From: Chara braunii
Lineage: Eukaryota; Streptophyta; Charophyceae; Charales; Characeae
NCBI GenBank assembly: GCA_003427395.1
Contig: BFEA01000046.1
Location: 2,823,527-2,887,526 of the forward strand
Reading direction: 5' to 3'
Length of the DNA: 64,000 nucleotides
Part shown: piece after piece, positions 44,739 to 54,500 of the stretch
Layout of the letters: each line of letters begins with the position of its first letter
Numbering within the stretch: position 1 is the stretch's first letter
Notes under the pieces: generated by a model
Databases searched by the model: none
What the model was told of the DNA's origin: nothing
Seen by the model: only the letters and a program-made list of their open reading frames with translations
Translations under genes and position numbers: made by a program

Positions 44739-45604
44739 GTAAGCCCAATTCCCCTGCGTGCAATACTCAAGGTTTCCNGNGNNCTCTGCCAAGNANTNNA
44801 AGNACCCGCCAGTTTCAGGAGGTGTCAGGCACATGTCTCAGCAAAAAACAAAAACATAGGTGCCTTTTATGCATCATCTCAACGCCAATCACACTTTCAA
44901 GAGTGCTGTGTGGCCAATGGCCAAGAACTCTTGAAAGTACAACTCTTGAAAATGTCTGACAGCTCTTGAAACTTTTCATCTTTCCAAGAGTGGTGTGGCG
45001 AGGCCCTGTGTGTCCGCAATTATGTCTACCTTCTTCCCCGGAATACAACGTACGGTCATTATATCTGTGTTTAGACTGAAAGATACCCCAAATTCGTCAA
45101 CAATGGCTGTAAGTTCTATTCCGGGGAAGACTGCAGATGTACCTCTTAGCAGTCGCGTCCATGGTCACCAAAACTCCTAGTGTGAGAGAGAGGTTTGGGG
45201 AGGGCCGGGTGTGCGGGCAGATTCGCAGATTGGAGCAGAGGATCCCAGAGGGCTGGAGGGAGAGAAGAGACGTCCTACTAGCAACGAGGGTTTGCCTGAA
45301 TCTGTATGTGTTATGTGCAGAGATGCAGACCAGTCGAGCAATCACGATTCTCTGCACCTCTACACAAGCATATCCAGGTTCAGGCGTTAAATACAATCCT
45401 CTTTGGCAATGGGACCTCGCCCTGCGAGACAGTAACCTCGCCCTGTGAGACAGTACGGGTCACGTTATCTTCTTTCCAGCTTCTTTCCAGCTGGAAGCCA
45501 TGGGACCAGTTTTCTGATTGGAGATCGCGGAACTCATGATCCCTTCTAATCCAGTTGAGCAGCCCCCTCTTGTTCGCGTTATTTCTGTTTTCATGTTAAT
45601 TTGC

Positions 45605-45720
45605 CTCTCCGCACCACTCACCAAATTCAGAAAGGACAAAACTTATGGTCGTGTATATTTCCATGGTTTAGGGGAACATTCATTCTCGTTTTGCACATTT
45701 GGTGAGTGGCGGGACGGCCC
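45605..45720. mobile_element. MITE, copy 3
   Basis: Ends ccactcaccaaattcagaaa and the inverse ttttgcacatttggtgagtg. The interior (atttccatggtttaggggaa) is related to the MITE at 44013. Outermost ends are diverged (cctctccg against acggccc). Confidence 0.65.
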
Positions 45721-45775
45721 AAAGACCGAGGGGAGAAGAGAAATCATTGCGGATGGGTTTTTTTTTTTTTTTTTT

Positions 45776-46379
45776 GGTAAAATTTTCGAAATGCGCCTGA
45801 AGTTTGCATTTATTTGCGGCGTGCCCCTGTGAAGGCCGACTTACTCTGTTATGCCACTAGGGCCTCTGAAATTTTCCGCAGGCCCCTGTCAGCACGGGGC
45901 GTAACTTTCCAATATGCCCTTACTGGACCGCTGGTGGCTTTTCGTCGGTCCGTCCTTGAAATGCCCTCACAAGGGGCACACATCTTTCTGTGATGCCCTT
46001 GCAGCAGTGGGGACAGGAATTCGAACTCGAAAATAGTAGGTATTTCACGTGCCGCCAGGGAAAAATGGTGCCGCAGTCAGTCTTCAAGTTCGCCGCGCCA
46101 TGGATCGCTGCTCCCTCCTCCTCCACCCATGCTCATTGCCCTCCTTCCTCCTCCATCCATGCTCTTCGCTCTCCTCTCTTCTCCTCCAGCCTCCATCCTC
46201 TATCCCCATCCATCGTCGTAGTCCTTGTCCTCCCTACTTCTCTTCCCTCCTCTTCCCTCGTTCTCCCTCCTCCAACTTTCTCCTCGTCACCCGTCCCTCT
46301 CCTCCTCCTCCTCGATTGTCGGCTCCTAACCTAACCATCACCTTGGCCGTCTTCTTGTCGTCATTGCCCGTGCACGCGT

Positions 46380-46412
<33 letters not shown>

Positions 46413-46528
46413 TGTGTGTGTGTTCACATCATCTTTTCGTTTACTTGTTGGTTGGACAGGTGGTATATGATGACGAATCCAAGATGTTTGTCACTCGTTT
46501 TTTAGTCATTTGGTGTGTGTGTGTGTGT

Positions 46529-46575
<47 letters not shown>

Positions 46576-46588
46576 NTGTGTGTGTGTG

Positions 46589-46644
<56 letters not shown>

Positions 46645-47090
46645 ATCTTTTCGTTTACTCGTTTGTTGGACAGGTGGTGTATGATGACGAATTGAATGTC
46701 CTCCCTACTCCTCTTCCCTTGTTCCTCCCTCGTCCGTCATTGTCCTAGTCCTTGTCCTCCCTACTCTTCCCCCCTCTTCCCTCCTCTTCCCTCGTATGGA
46801 CTGCGAGTGTCAACAAAGGGGACAGGGGCTTGCTGGAAAGATGGACGGTACCGGTAAGGGCATATGGGAAACTTTTCCGGTGGTTCTCAACAGGCAGCCG
46901 GTAGGGGCTTACTGAAATTTTGGTACCGGTACCGGTAGGGGCATATGAAACATGTTTGAGGCCCAAACGACCCCAGGGGTTTTCTGGAAACATCATTGGT
47001 CGTCAGAGGGGCACGACAAGGTAAGTCGGCCATCAGAGGGGCACGCCGCAAATAAACGCAAACTTCAGGGGCATTTCAAAATTTTTCCCT
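45776..47090. mobile_element. Fold-back element with long inverted ends
   Basis: The left end (aaattttcgaaatgcgcctg, gaagtttgcatttatttgcg, gcgtgcccctgtgaaggccg) is the inverse of the right end at 47025-47090 (cggccatcagaggggcacgc, cgcaaataaacgcaaacttc, aggggcatttcaaaattttt). The inverted similarity continues more weakly to about 45990 and 46830. The interior carries (TG)n at 46397-46422 and 46513-46643 (one N at 46576). A duplicated segment is also inside (catcttttcgtttact ... gacaggtggt at 46430 and 46644). No transposase is seen. Confidence 0.7.
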
Positions 47091-47170
47091 TTTTTTTTTT
47101 AACACATTCAGTTTTATTCCAAAAACACATTTGACACGAGGCCGGGGACCTCAAGATTCAACCCGGAGTT
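47091..47170 (-). mobile_element. LINE-type 3' tail, minus orientation
   Basis: A T-run at 47091-47100, then on the minus strand the block gaggtccccggcctcgtgtc, the same tail block as at 4535 and 44670. It directly abuts the fold-back element, so one of them inserted at the edge of the other. The LINE body beyond about 47330 is not recognisable. Confidence 0.6.
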
Positions 47171-47465
47171 AGCCCGGCAGCATCAGCCGGTTTCGCTTCA
47201 ATTCCACATATTCCCAGCTTACTGATCAAATCTAGCAGCAACCATTCTTAGTCACCGGCTTCCCCGACTTCTTCCCCCCCCAAGCAAATAGTCTGGTAGG
47301 CAAGGCATGGTATGAGGGAGGGTGAGGAGCGGCTTTATAAGAGCAGCTAGACTGCTAGGGCCTATGGATAGCAAATAGGCGGCCCAAAAGAAGGGCTGAA
47401 GAGGCAGGTCTAGGTGATCTTACAGGCATTGATGTCTGCATAAACGGGTGATATGATATGATGTG

Positions 47466-47610
47466 CAGGAAGCTGGACCCGGTTTCCAGCAGAAGTCGCT
47501 CCTTACCAATAGACGGAGCCGCCATGGGAAGTAGTAGTGGTGTCTGCTTTCACCAGCACCACTATCACCTCCTCTGGCTGTCTGTGCAAAAAAAGAGTTT
47601 GTTTATTGAC
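47466..47610 (+). mobile_element. LINE 3'-end copy (second tail type)
   Basis: Hairpin GCTGGACCCGGTTTCCAGC at 47472-47490, then ccaatagacggagcc, ccagcaccactatcacc and ctgtgcaaaaaaag. The same order occurs at 47788-47930 and, inverted, at 60774-60914. The A tail here is short (7 A). Confidence 0.65.
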
Positions 47611-47780
47611 TTCAGGCAGAGCAGGCTTTTACTCCGGCTGTATTCTAGTTCTTTTACCCACTGCTTTCTGAGATTCATCATTGATGTCCTGCTCAGTCAA
47701 TCCCCTGCATTTCAGGGTAATCAAAGCTGGCAGGATCCTTCTACTTACCTTTTCTGAGATGTTCTGATTACAATCTGTAT

Positions 47781-47931
47781 ATGGGACGCTGGACCCGGTT
47801 TCCAGCAGGTGATGCTCCCCACCAATAGATGGAGCCTCTCCCCCGGGGGTAGTGGTGACTGCTCTTACCAGCACCACTATCACCGGTGGGGGTGTTTTTT
47901 GCACAAAAAAAAAAAAGAAAAAAAAGTCACC
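47781..47931 (+). mobile_element. LINE 3'-end copy with poly-A tail (second tail type)
   Basis: Hairpin GCTGGACCCGGTTTCCAGC at 47788-47806, ccaccaatagatggagcctc, ccagcaccactatcaccggt, and an A-rich tail (47904-47927). Orientation plus. Confidence 0.7.
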
Positions 47932-48160
47932 GGATATTAATCTCATATCTCTAGACCTACTATTCCAAATACCGGTGTCCACCCAATTACCTGTTACACT
48001 AATCTCACCTCTCTACGATCCTAATATCCTACGGGCTACTCCTAGTCACCTACTTGCTACTGCAATTCCCTTACCTCCACTGCCCTTCACCTTCTACCTT
48101 CTTTGGCTTCTCCAAGCCCTCAAAATAAAGCTCTACACCCTCAAACACTTCACCCTCAAT
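47932..48160. other. Short non-coding interval between retroelement ends
   Basis: C/T-rich, no gene. It may hold the 3' end of the minus-strand LINE that follows, but no poly-T run marks it. Confidence 0.4.
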
Positions 48161-49560
48161 TCTCAAACAGGGTCGTACCCCAGGCCGTGCCCCCCGAGTC
48201 TATTGCGACTCAGTTTCTACTCTGTCTCCTCCATGCTTCCTAAACCTTGGTAACATCGGCCCTCCTGCGGACCTATATCAAGACCGAGGAGCCAGGTCCC
48301 TCCTACCACTCCTACCACTTCCCCGGACTGTCCTCTACCTCCCACTTCCTTGTCTCCCAAGTCTCGGTCTTCCAGCCAGTACAGCCTGTGCTGCCTGTCA
48401 CAGCCGCCAATTGGTTGGATCTGGCCCATGCAAAGAGAAACCATCTCTTACCGTTTGGCATTAAGCCTTCACCCGCCCGTCTTACCCAGTCCGCCACCAC
48501 CATTGTCCTAATCAGGGCTTTGATTTTGCCCTGAATGGCTTCATCCGAAGACCATCCCAAGACCATTCGTTTCGAAACAAGATATTGTTTCGGTCTTCCC
48601 ATATAATCCAGGTGATGGCTGATCAGATAGCCTGTACCATGTAGCCCCACCGGCTATGTCTGAAGAAGAGCGCGGGAAGCCGCCTCCCTACCACCCACTT
48701 TTCGTCGCAAGTAAGCGCTGATCCTAGCCTTTGCCAGTGGTCAGCCCACCAACGCCAAATCCATTTTGATGCTGGGCAGTCCCAGATCAGGTGAAAGGTG
48801 GATTCTTCCTGAACAGTACCACAGCGAAGGCACTGGCGGTGAACATCCATACCTTTGTCTGGCAGCCATTTGGCTGAGGGAATAGCAGCGTGGGACAACA
48901 GCCACATCAGTCCTGCCAATTTGAGGCTGGGGAGGTGCGGGAGAGAGGCCCAAATGGACTTCATCTCTAGGACCGACGGGTTCGACTGCATATTGAATGT
49001 TTTGGCCAGTCTTTCGCAAATCTGCTCCATTTTGACTTCGGGTGGTTTCTGCATTCTCCTTCCCCGCTTCGTGCCGTAGTTCACCAGCGTCTTCCTATCA
49101 TGTCTGTCCCCATTCCATGAGTAGGCGACTGGATCCCATCGCAGTTCTTGGATGGCAATTCCCTTTTGGACGAGAAAGTATTCCGCCCCTCGTGTTTGAC
49201 CCGGTACCAGGCACACCCGGATCGATGTGAGAGGTTGGTCGGTGTTGATAACCTCCTCTCCAATCTTTCTCAGTTTAGATCCGCTGTTGATTCCATTTAG
49301 CATTTCCCACTTCGTACCATTCCACACTTTCTCTTCCAACTTCTCCTCTAGTCTGAGTACCTGGATGCGATTCTCTTGCTGTTGTTCCTCCTTGTACCAT
49401 CCGCCCACTGTCATGGGTTTCAGCTTCCCTAATTCTTCCTTCCATTCCACAGGTACGGTTTCCGTCAGCTCCCTTAGTCTGTTCCCCACGTCTCGCAATC
49501 TTCCCAGCACTCCTCGCAGTTCTGCTTCTGTCTTCCAGCTTTTCCGCCCTTCATCCCATA
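48160..49560 (-). pseudogene. LINE A, 3' half of ORF2 (RT C-terminal and zinc-binding region)
   Basis: The minus-strand frame from 49560 to 48623 encodes VWDEGRKSWKTEAELRGVLG and continues through LTSIRVCLVPGQ and LKLAGLMWLLSHAAIPSAKW to CLRCGTVQEESTFHLIWDCP, a C..C......H....C zinc-binding motif of the zf-RVT type, then WRWWADHW. After 48623 the frame shifts (NILFRNEWSWDG) and decays to about 48160. The upstream frame between 49561 and 49903 is read-through into the LTR, not LINE. It is the downstream half of one LINE split by the LTR retrotransposon; the other half is at 59766-60773. Confidence 0.85.
49556..49560. repeat. Target-site duplication, left copy (CCATA)
   Basis: CCATA immediately precedes the TG of the 5' LTR and is repeated at 59761-59765 after the CA of the 3' LTR. 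Confidence 0.9.
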
Positions 49561-49921
49561 TGCAGCGGGCCTTCATCTGCCCTGGCCTGCAGCAAGGGCC
49601 TATTTGGCTATTTGCAGTTCGGCCTGCGGGACCAGGCCGTGGCCTGACCCCACAGGCCGCGCACTGTTTCAGCCCGGTCCCGTCCTGCCTGGTACCACTG
49701 TCGGTACCAGTCCAGTCCAGTCCAGTCCAGTCAGTCCGCTGGGGGTATACCCCAGCTGTTGTCTGTTTTTTGGCATTCTTCATTTTTGCACTATTAGAGC
49801 ACGTGCGGTGTTGAGTCTGCGTCGGAGCTGCGCTGTCCCTTCTAGCTCCATCTCCGCTTCCTCCTTCCTCAACCCCTTCTTCTCCATCCTGTCGGACCGC
49901 CATCCCGACGGGTCCGGCACA
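49561..49921 (+). repeat. 5' LTR
   Basis: TGCAGCGGGCC... to ...TCCGGCACA. It matches 59399-59760 along its whole length, including gtttcagcccggtcccgtcc and ctccatcctgtcggaccgc. No clear TATA box is visible; ttctttatttttgt-like sequence at about 49775 could serve (inference). Confidence 0.95.
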
Positions 49922-49922
49922 C

Positions 49923-49933
49923 TGGTATCAGAG
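49923..49933 (+). promoter_or_regulatory. Primer-binding site for initiator methionine tRNA
   Basis: TGGTATCAGAG one base after the LTR end is the usual plant retrotransposon primer site, complementary to the 3' end of initiator tRNA-Met. Confidence 0.9.
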
Positions 49934-50194
49934 TGGGAACGGTCCCCACTCCCGCCTGCCCTGCCCCCCCCCGCACTTAACAGCGGGAAACGGTGTAATC
50001 CCGATAGCGGGATTTTGAGGGCATTTCAGGGCTTTTTCGGGAACAAAGCAGAGAAAAACGGTGTTCGGACACAGCGCCGACACATGGCGAAAAAGGAGAG
50101 GACCATGACGACGCGTGCGCGCAAGCGCCAAGGCCGTCGCACGCCCACTGTGCCCCACTGCCCCGCCCCGCCCGTCTTCCGGATATATATTATC

Positions 50195-50300
50195 AAGATC
50201 CAAGAGTGCTGCAGCTGCCAGGGTTTAAACCTGGGCAGCTGCTGCTCATGCGCGTGTGTGGCTAGTGCTTTAACACACTGGCCAAAGCCACAGTATGAGC
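50195..50300 (-). repeat. tRNA-like (SINE-head-like) sequence in the retrotransposon leader
   Basis: On the minus strand TGGCCAGTGTGTTAAAGC resembles a Pol III A box. About 50 bp later CAGGTTTAAACCCTGG resembles a B box with its flanking stem. No complete cloverleaf can be drawn with confidence. Confidence 0.35.
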
Positions 50301-50639
50301 TAATACTGTGACTTGCTGGTGTTAAACAGGTTGCACAGCAGCTATTTACCCCGCCCCCCCCCTCCCCCCGGTCGGCGAGCAGCGAGCAGCGTGCGGCAAA
50401 GCTATTTGCCTCCCCCCCCTCGGTGGGTGCTGCTGCCTGCACACGTGGTTGGCACGTGCTACCTCTTTGCAGTGCCACGTGGCAGCTTGCCGTGGATCTT
50501 GAAGACCCCCCAACATTTTTTTTTTTGTTACAGTGGCATCAGGCCAACTACATCTTCAAGGCCAAGATCCTGTGGATCTTGGTAGAGCTCTGCTCTTGGC
50601 CATCCAAGAGCCTGGTATCACCCTTCTACCACTAACGTA

Positions 50640-51010
50640 CTATCCCTCTACCCCTTTCCAATCCCCCTCCCCATCATCTAATCATCCCTTCTAACCCAGT
50701 CACTACTCCCTCCACCTACCTCCCTCTCCACTCATCTCCCACAGTCTTTTTCTCTCCTCTCCTCCCCACTCACCATCTCCCACTAATCTCATTTACCCCT
50801 CTCTACCTTTTCTGTATCCTTCTCTCCCATTCTACCACCCTCCTCTCCCCCTTCCCTCCCCCAACTACAAGCCCATCATCTCCCCCATCTCCCACTTTAC
50901 TTTTTCTTTCTCTTCTCACTTTTCCATCCCCCCCCCCACCCAACTCCAAATTTTTCTGTTTCTCTTCTTTTCTTTTTCTCTTTGACTTAAATTGTCCTTT
51001 TTCCTCCAAA
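50640..51010 (+). repeat. Polypyrimidine tract in the leader
   Basis: About 370 bp of strongly C/T-biased plus strand (ctctcctctcctccccactc type). It lies between primer site and gag, where such leaders are common in large plant gypsy elements. Confidence 0.85.
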
Positions 51011-51099
51011 AATTCGAATTATCTTATTCCCTACTTCTTTTATCATTTTTCTGATTTATTTTTCTTTTTTTTTATTTATTCTGAAAATTTGAATTTCCT

Positions 51100-51470
51100 T
51101 GCGGCACCCATTTTGACCCCGTGGGGGTAACGAAGTGCTGCTGAAATTTTCTGTTTTTTCTTTACTTAGTCTTTTTCAGCACATTTGACCCCTTGAGGGT
51201 AGCGAAGTGCCGGTCAAATTTTCCCATCTTACTTAGTCTTTTCTTGATGGCACACTTCGACCCCAAGGGGGTAACGAAATGCTGCCAAAATTTTTGAAAA
51301 ACTCCAAAACTTAGTTTTTATCTTCACCCTCCTCCACCCCCTTATTTATTTATTTATTTATTTTTATAAAATTTTTAATTTGCGGCATTTTGAAAGTTAG
51401 TGTGCTCCTCTCGGTCTTTCCTTCCTCTTGGCACATTTTTAACCCCATGTGGGGTGGGAAAATGCTGCCG
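51100..51470 (+). repeat. Four repeated hairpins in the leader
   Basis: Units at 51104-51138, 51179-51210, 51250-51282 and 51431-51465 share GCAC..tttgACCCC..GGGGgtaacgaa.TGC, so each can pair GACCCC with GGGGT and GCA with TGC. AT-rich spacers separate them. Position upstream of gag suggests a role in RNA packaging or dimerisation (inference). Confidence 0.7.
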
Positions 51471-51654
51471 AAAATTTTTAAAAAAAAAAAATCACGTCTT
51501 TTTTTCACACTTTGTTTGTTTATTTATTTCTTTATTTTTTTTCTTTTATCTCGAAATTTCATTGTTTATTTTATTTTCTCTCCCCCTCCCCCCCATGATT
51601 ATTATTTTCTTTTCTTGATTAGGTCGCGGCTGCCCTCCCCTAACCACCGAACCC

Positions 51655-51700
51655 CGATTAGGGTTTTCTTAGGGTTTTTTTAGGGTTTAAGGTTCTCCTA
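51655..51700 (+). repeat. Telomere-like TTTAGGG stretch
   Basis: Three imperfect tttagggtt units near the presumed gag start. Plant-type telomere words also occur in 5' leaders of plant genes, so this need not be an interstitial telomere. Confidence 0.6.
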
Positions 51701-51949
51701 AACCCCCCTACTCCCCCGCCTCCTCCCGTCGGGCACCCTGGACCCGAACGACTCCTCTCCCCTCGACCGGATTCGCGCCACCATCTCACATGCGACCCGC
51801 TGGTCACGGGGCGAGCCGACCCACGATTACCCACTCCGCTCTCGCGGTCCCCTCCCTCTCACCGGTGGTCCCCTGTCCCCATACCACAACCTATATCTCC
51901 CCCCACTCCCACCATGTCCACCGCCCACGAACACGGCTACAACTGAGGA

Positions 51950-53917
51950 GCTCGTCGCGACGCCGTCCACCTCTCAGCCGTCCACCCACTCGACGACCCA
52001 GGAGCAACACGTTTTGGACCCCACGGACCTCCACGTTGTTCTTACATCTCTCCTTGCACCTCTGCAAGCGCGACTTGATGTGCTTGCACCCTTGGAGAGG
52101 CAAGTCAACGCGCTCGCCCTTGAACTTCACCACCTCAAGGGCTCTCCTCATCGCTCTCCCCACCACTCTCAGACCCCATTGCCTACCGGCTCGGAGTCCG
52201 GCTCTCCACGACTCCAACGATGGAGACGTGGTGGTTCGTCCTCCTCTCCGGGACAGGCCCAACACTCCCCCTCCGCAGTGGTGAGTGTTGCTGCTGCTCA
52301 GACCATACCGTCTGTTGCAGCACATTCATTGGCCCTTGTCGCTCCCGCCGCCCCTGCCGCTTTGGCCACTACAGCATGTGTTGTCGCCCAGATATCGGTA
52401 TCTGACCAGGCAGTTTTATCTACCCACCCAGTGTTGCTTTCCAGCTTCCTGAGTCGGTCGCGACACTACGACCCGGAGTTCTTCCTCCTCCCGCTAGGGT
52501 ACTCTCTCCGCCGCCTCCACCTCCGACCCCGTGCACCCAGCGGGTGGCTACTCTACAGGCCACCGTGGCGCAGCTCCAGGCGGAGATTCTCTCCCTAAGA
52601 CAGTCTCACCCATCACAGGCTGCTCACCCTTCTTCTTATACCACCCTTCCCACCTCTGTCTTGTCGGCTCGTTTCCCTCGACCAGCCCCCCCACCTCTAC
52701 CCTACTACCTCACAGTTGGCTACGACTGTTGCCTCCACGTCTGTTGGACCTTCCACCAGCAGCCCCAACTCTCAGCCTGCTACCACTTCCACGTCTGCAA
52801 TGGCCTTGACATTTGCCGCTGCAGTGCAGGCTCCTCGACCTCTCTCCCTTCGCCGTCAGCACAGCGGCCCCACCCTTGTGCGTCTGTCGGACATACCCGA
52901 CTTCGATGGTACTATGCGTATGTCGCACTGGTTGCAGGTTGCCACACGTGTGTTAACACTGACTAAGACTGGTCCCGAGTTGTGGTGCTCCGTGCTCACA
53001 ACTAAATTGCGAGCCAGCGCGTTCTCCGCATGGAAGAACTATTATACCCATCGTACTCGCTCAGGTGAGGCTCCCACTGTCGCGGATTTCACCGCGTTCC
53101 TCCATGACCGCTACGGCACTCTCCATGATGCAACCGATGCCCTAGATCGGGTCACCCAGACGCAGTGGCGCGGGTCCTCCGCACCAGCCAATCTTGAGCG
53201 GCACATAAGAGTGTTTCCGGACACCCGCCTCATTTGCGATGAGGCACTCCTACTTGAGGTCCTTTTGACCAACAGTTTCGTAGTCATTCTTCCAACGGAC
53301 TACCGCATCGAGCTCTGGCGACAGAGCTTCGCCTCCTCCGAGCAGGCCTACGAGGCTGCTCGACAGTACCAGAACACGCGGAGTCGCTTCTCCGACGCCC
53401 CATCTTCTTCGCGATCCACCGCCGCCACCACCTAGTCACGCGGCACCACGTGCGGTCGATCCTCCTTCGCCAGTCGGTTTCGCCAACCAGCTCGACCTGG
53501 AGCTTATTCTCTCGACGCGACAGTTCTCTGGAATACGGCGAGGATGCCTCGGCAGAGCTTGACCCTACCTTTGGGGACGCCCCCGAGAACATCGAGCTCC
53601 GAGACGTCATCCAGTATCACTTGGATGACGACACTGTTCCCGTGGCCGAGCGCCTACAGATGGCCATGCCTGCCACGGGTCGTGCGCTCAGTCGGGTTGC
53701 ACAGGCTGGCGCCCGCACACCCACGGTTCCTCAGATAGACCTCCCGCGAGGTTTTGTCCCTCCTCGCGGAGCTCTGTCCCCTGAGGAGCATGCTGCCCTC
53801 GAAGCCCGTCGCGGCTGCCTTCGTTGCCGCCTGGATGGACACACCTCCTCACGGTGTCCATACCATACCGCCCTCGATCGGCACTATGATGACATCTCTC
53901 GTCAGCGTCGATCTTAG
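51950..53917 (+). pseudogene. gag (capsid plus CCHC zinc knuckle), frameshifted
   Basis: The likely gag frame opens near 51930 (TTEELVATPSTSQ) and gives a heptad-rich segment (LTSLLAPLQARLDVLAPLER) to about 52480. It shifts near 52500 (ATLQATVAQLQAEILSLRQS) and again near 52700. It then runs 52716-53435 with the retrotransposon capsid region (VRLSDIPDFDGTMRMSHWL, FSAWKNYY, FTAFLHDRYGTL, DYRIELWRQSF). A stop at 53433 is followed by the last part in another frame (53450-53917), with the knuckle CLRCRLDGHTSSRC (C-x2-C-x4-H-x4-C, about 53816-53857). Gag packages the element RNA; the knuckle binds it. At least three frame breaks. The true start codon is uncertain. Confidence 0.8.
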
Positions 53918-53939
53918 TTCCCCCCCGGCCCCGCCCGGC

Positions 53940-54500
53940 CAGCCCCACCCACCTAACCACGGTGCAATGTGCCACTGAGGCCTCGCACGTAGCCGGTTTC
54001 CCAACCACCGAGTCGCGGTTTGCCCCTTTGGCTACCCCAGCAGAGGGTCCTCAGGACACGACAGATGCAGTTCCTTCTGCCCCGTCATCTGTCGAGGTAC
54101 CGTCTGCCTCACATCAGACCGCCGTATCTAGCGCTTCCCTCCCGAGGCTTCCGACGCGTCGTGCTATTCGCTCAGCTCGTTGTAGCGCTCAACTAGCTAT
54201 TCGTGATGACGTTGTGTCAGCTCTCCTGGTCGTGAGCATTCTTCAGGCCCGTCAGGAGCGACTCACGAGACACGTCAACGTCTTGCGTCGTCTTCTCGCT
54301 CTGCTTTCTGACCCTGATCGCACCCTACCCATTATCCCTATTCGTCTAAGGACATCTACAAGGATGTACCGCGCTTTTTGGGACTCTGACTCGCAGGGGG
54401 ATTTCGTTCACCCTCAAGTGGTTGACGAAGTTCGCCTAGCTACCTCTGGGTCTCGCTCTGCGATCTCCGTTACCCTCAGAGATAACAAGACATAGCGCTT
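53940..54500 (+). pseudogene. Retrotransposon aspartic protease region, active site altered
   Basis: The frame 53962-54495 has a low-complexity linker, then RMYRAFWDSDSQGDFVHPQV near 54362-54421. In gypsy proteases this block is a D-S/T-G-A active site followed by QGDFIHP. Here the Gly is Asp and the Ala is Ser (DSDS), which should abolish activity. A stop ends the frame at 54493. The flap region was not identified with certainty. Confidence 0.7.

Noticed and set aside
49561-49903. N-terminal 115 codons of the LINE-like minus ORF
   Set aside because: They are read-through of the LTR in antisense. LINE homology stops at the target site 49556-49560.
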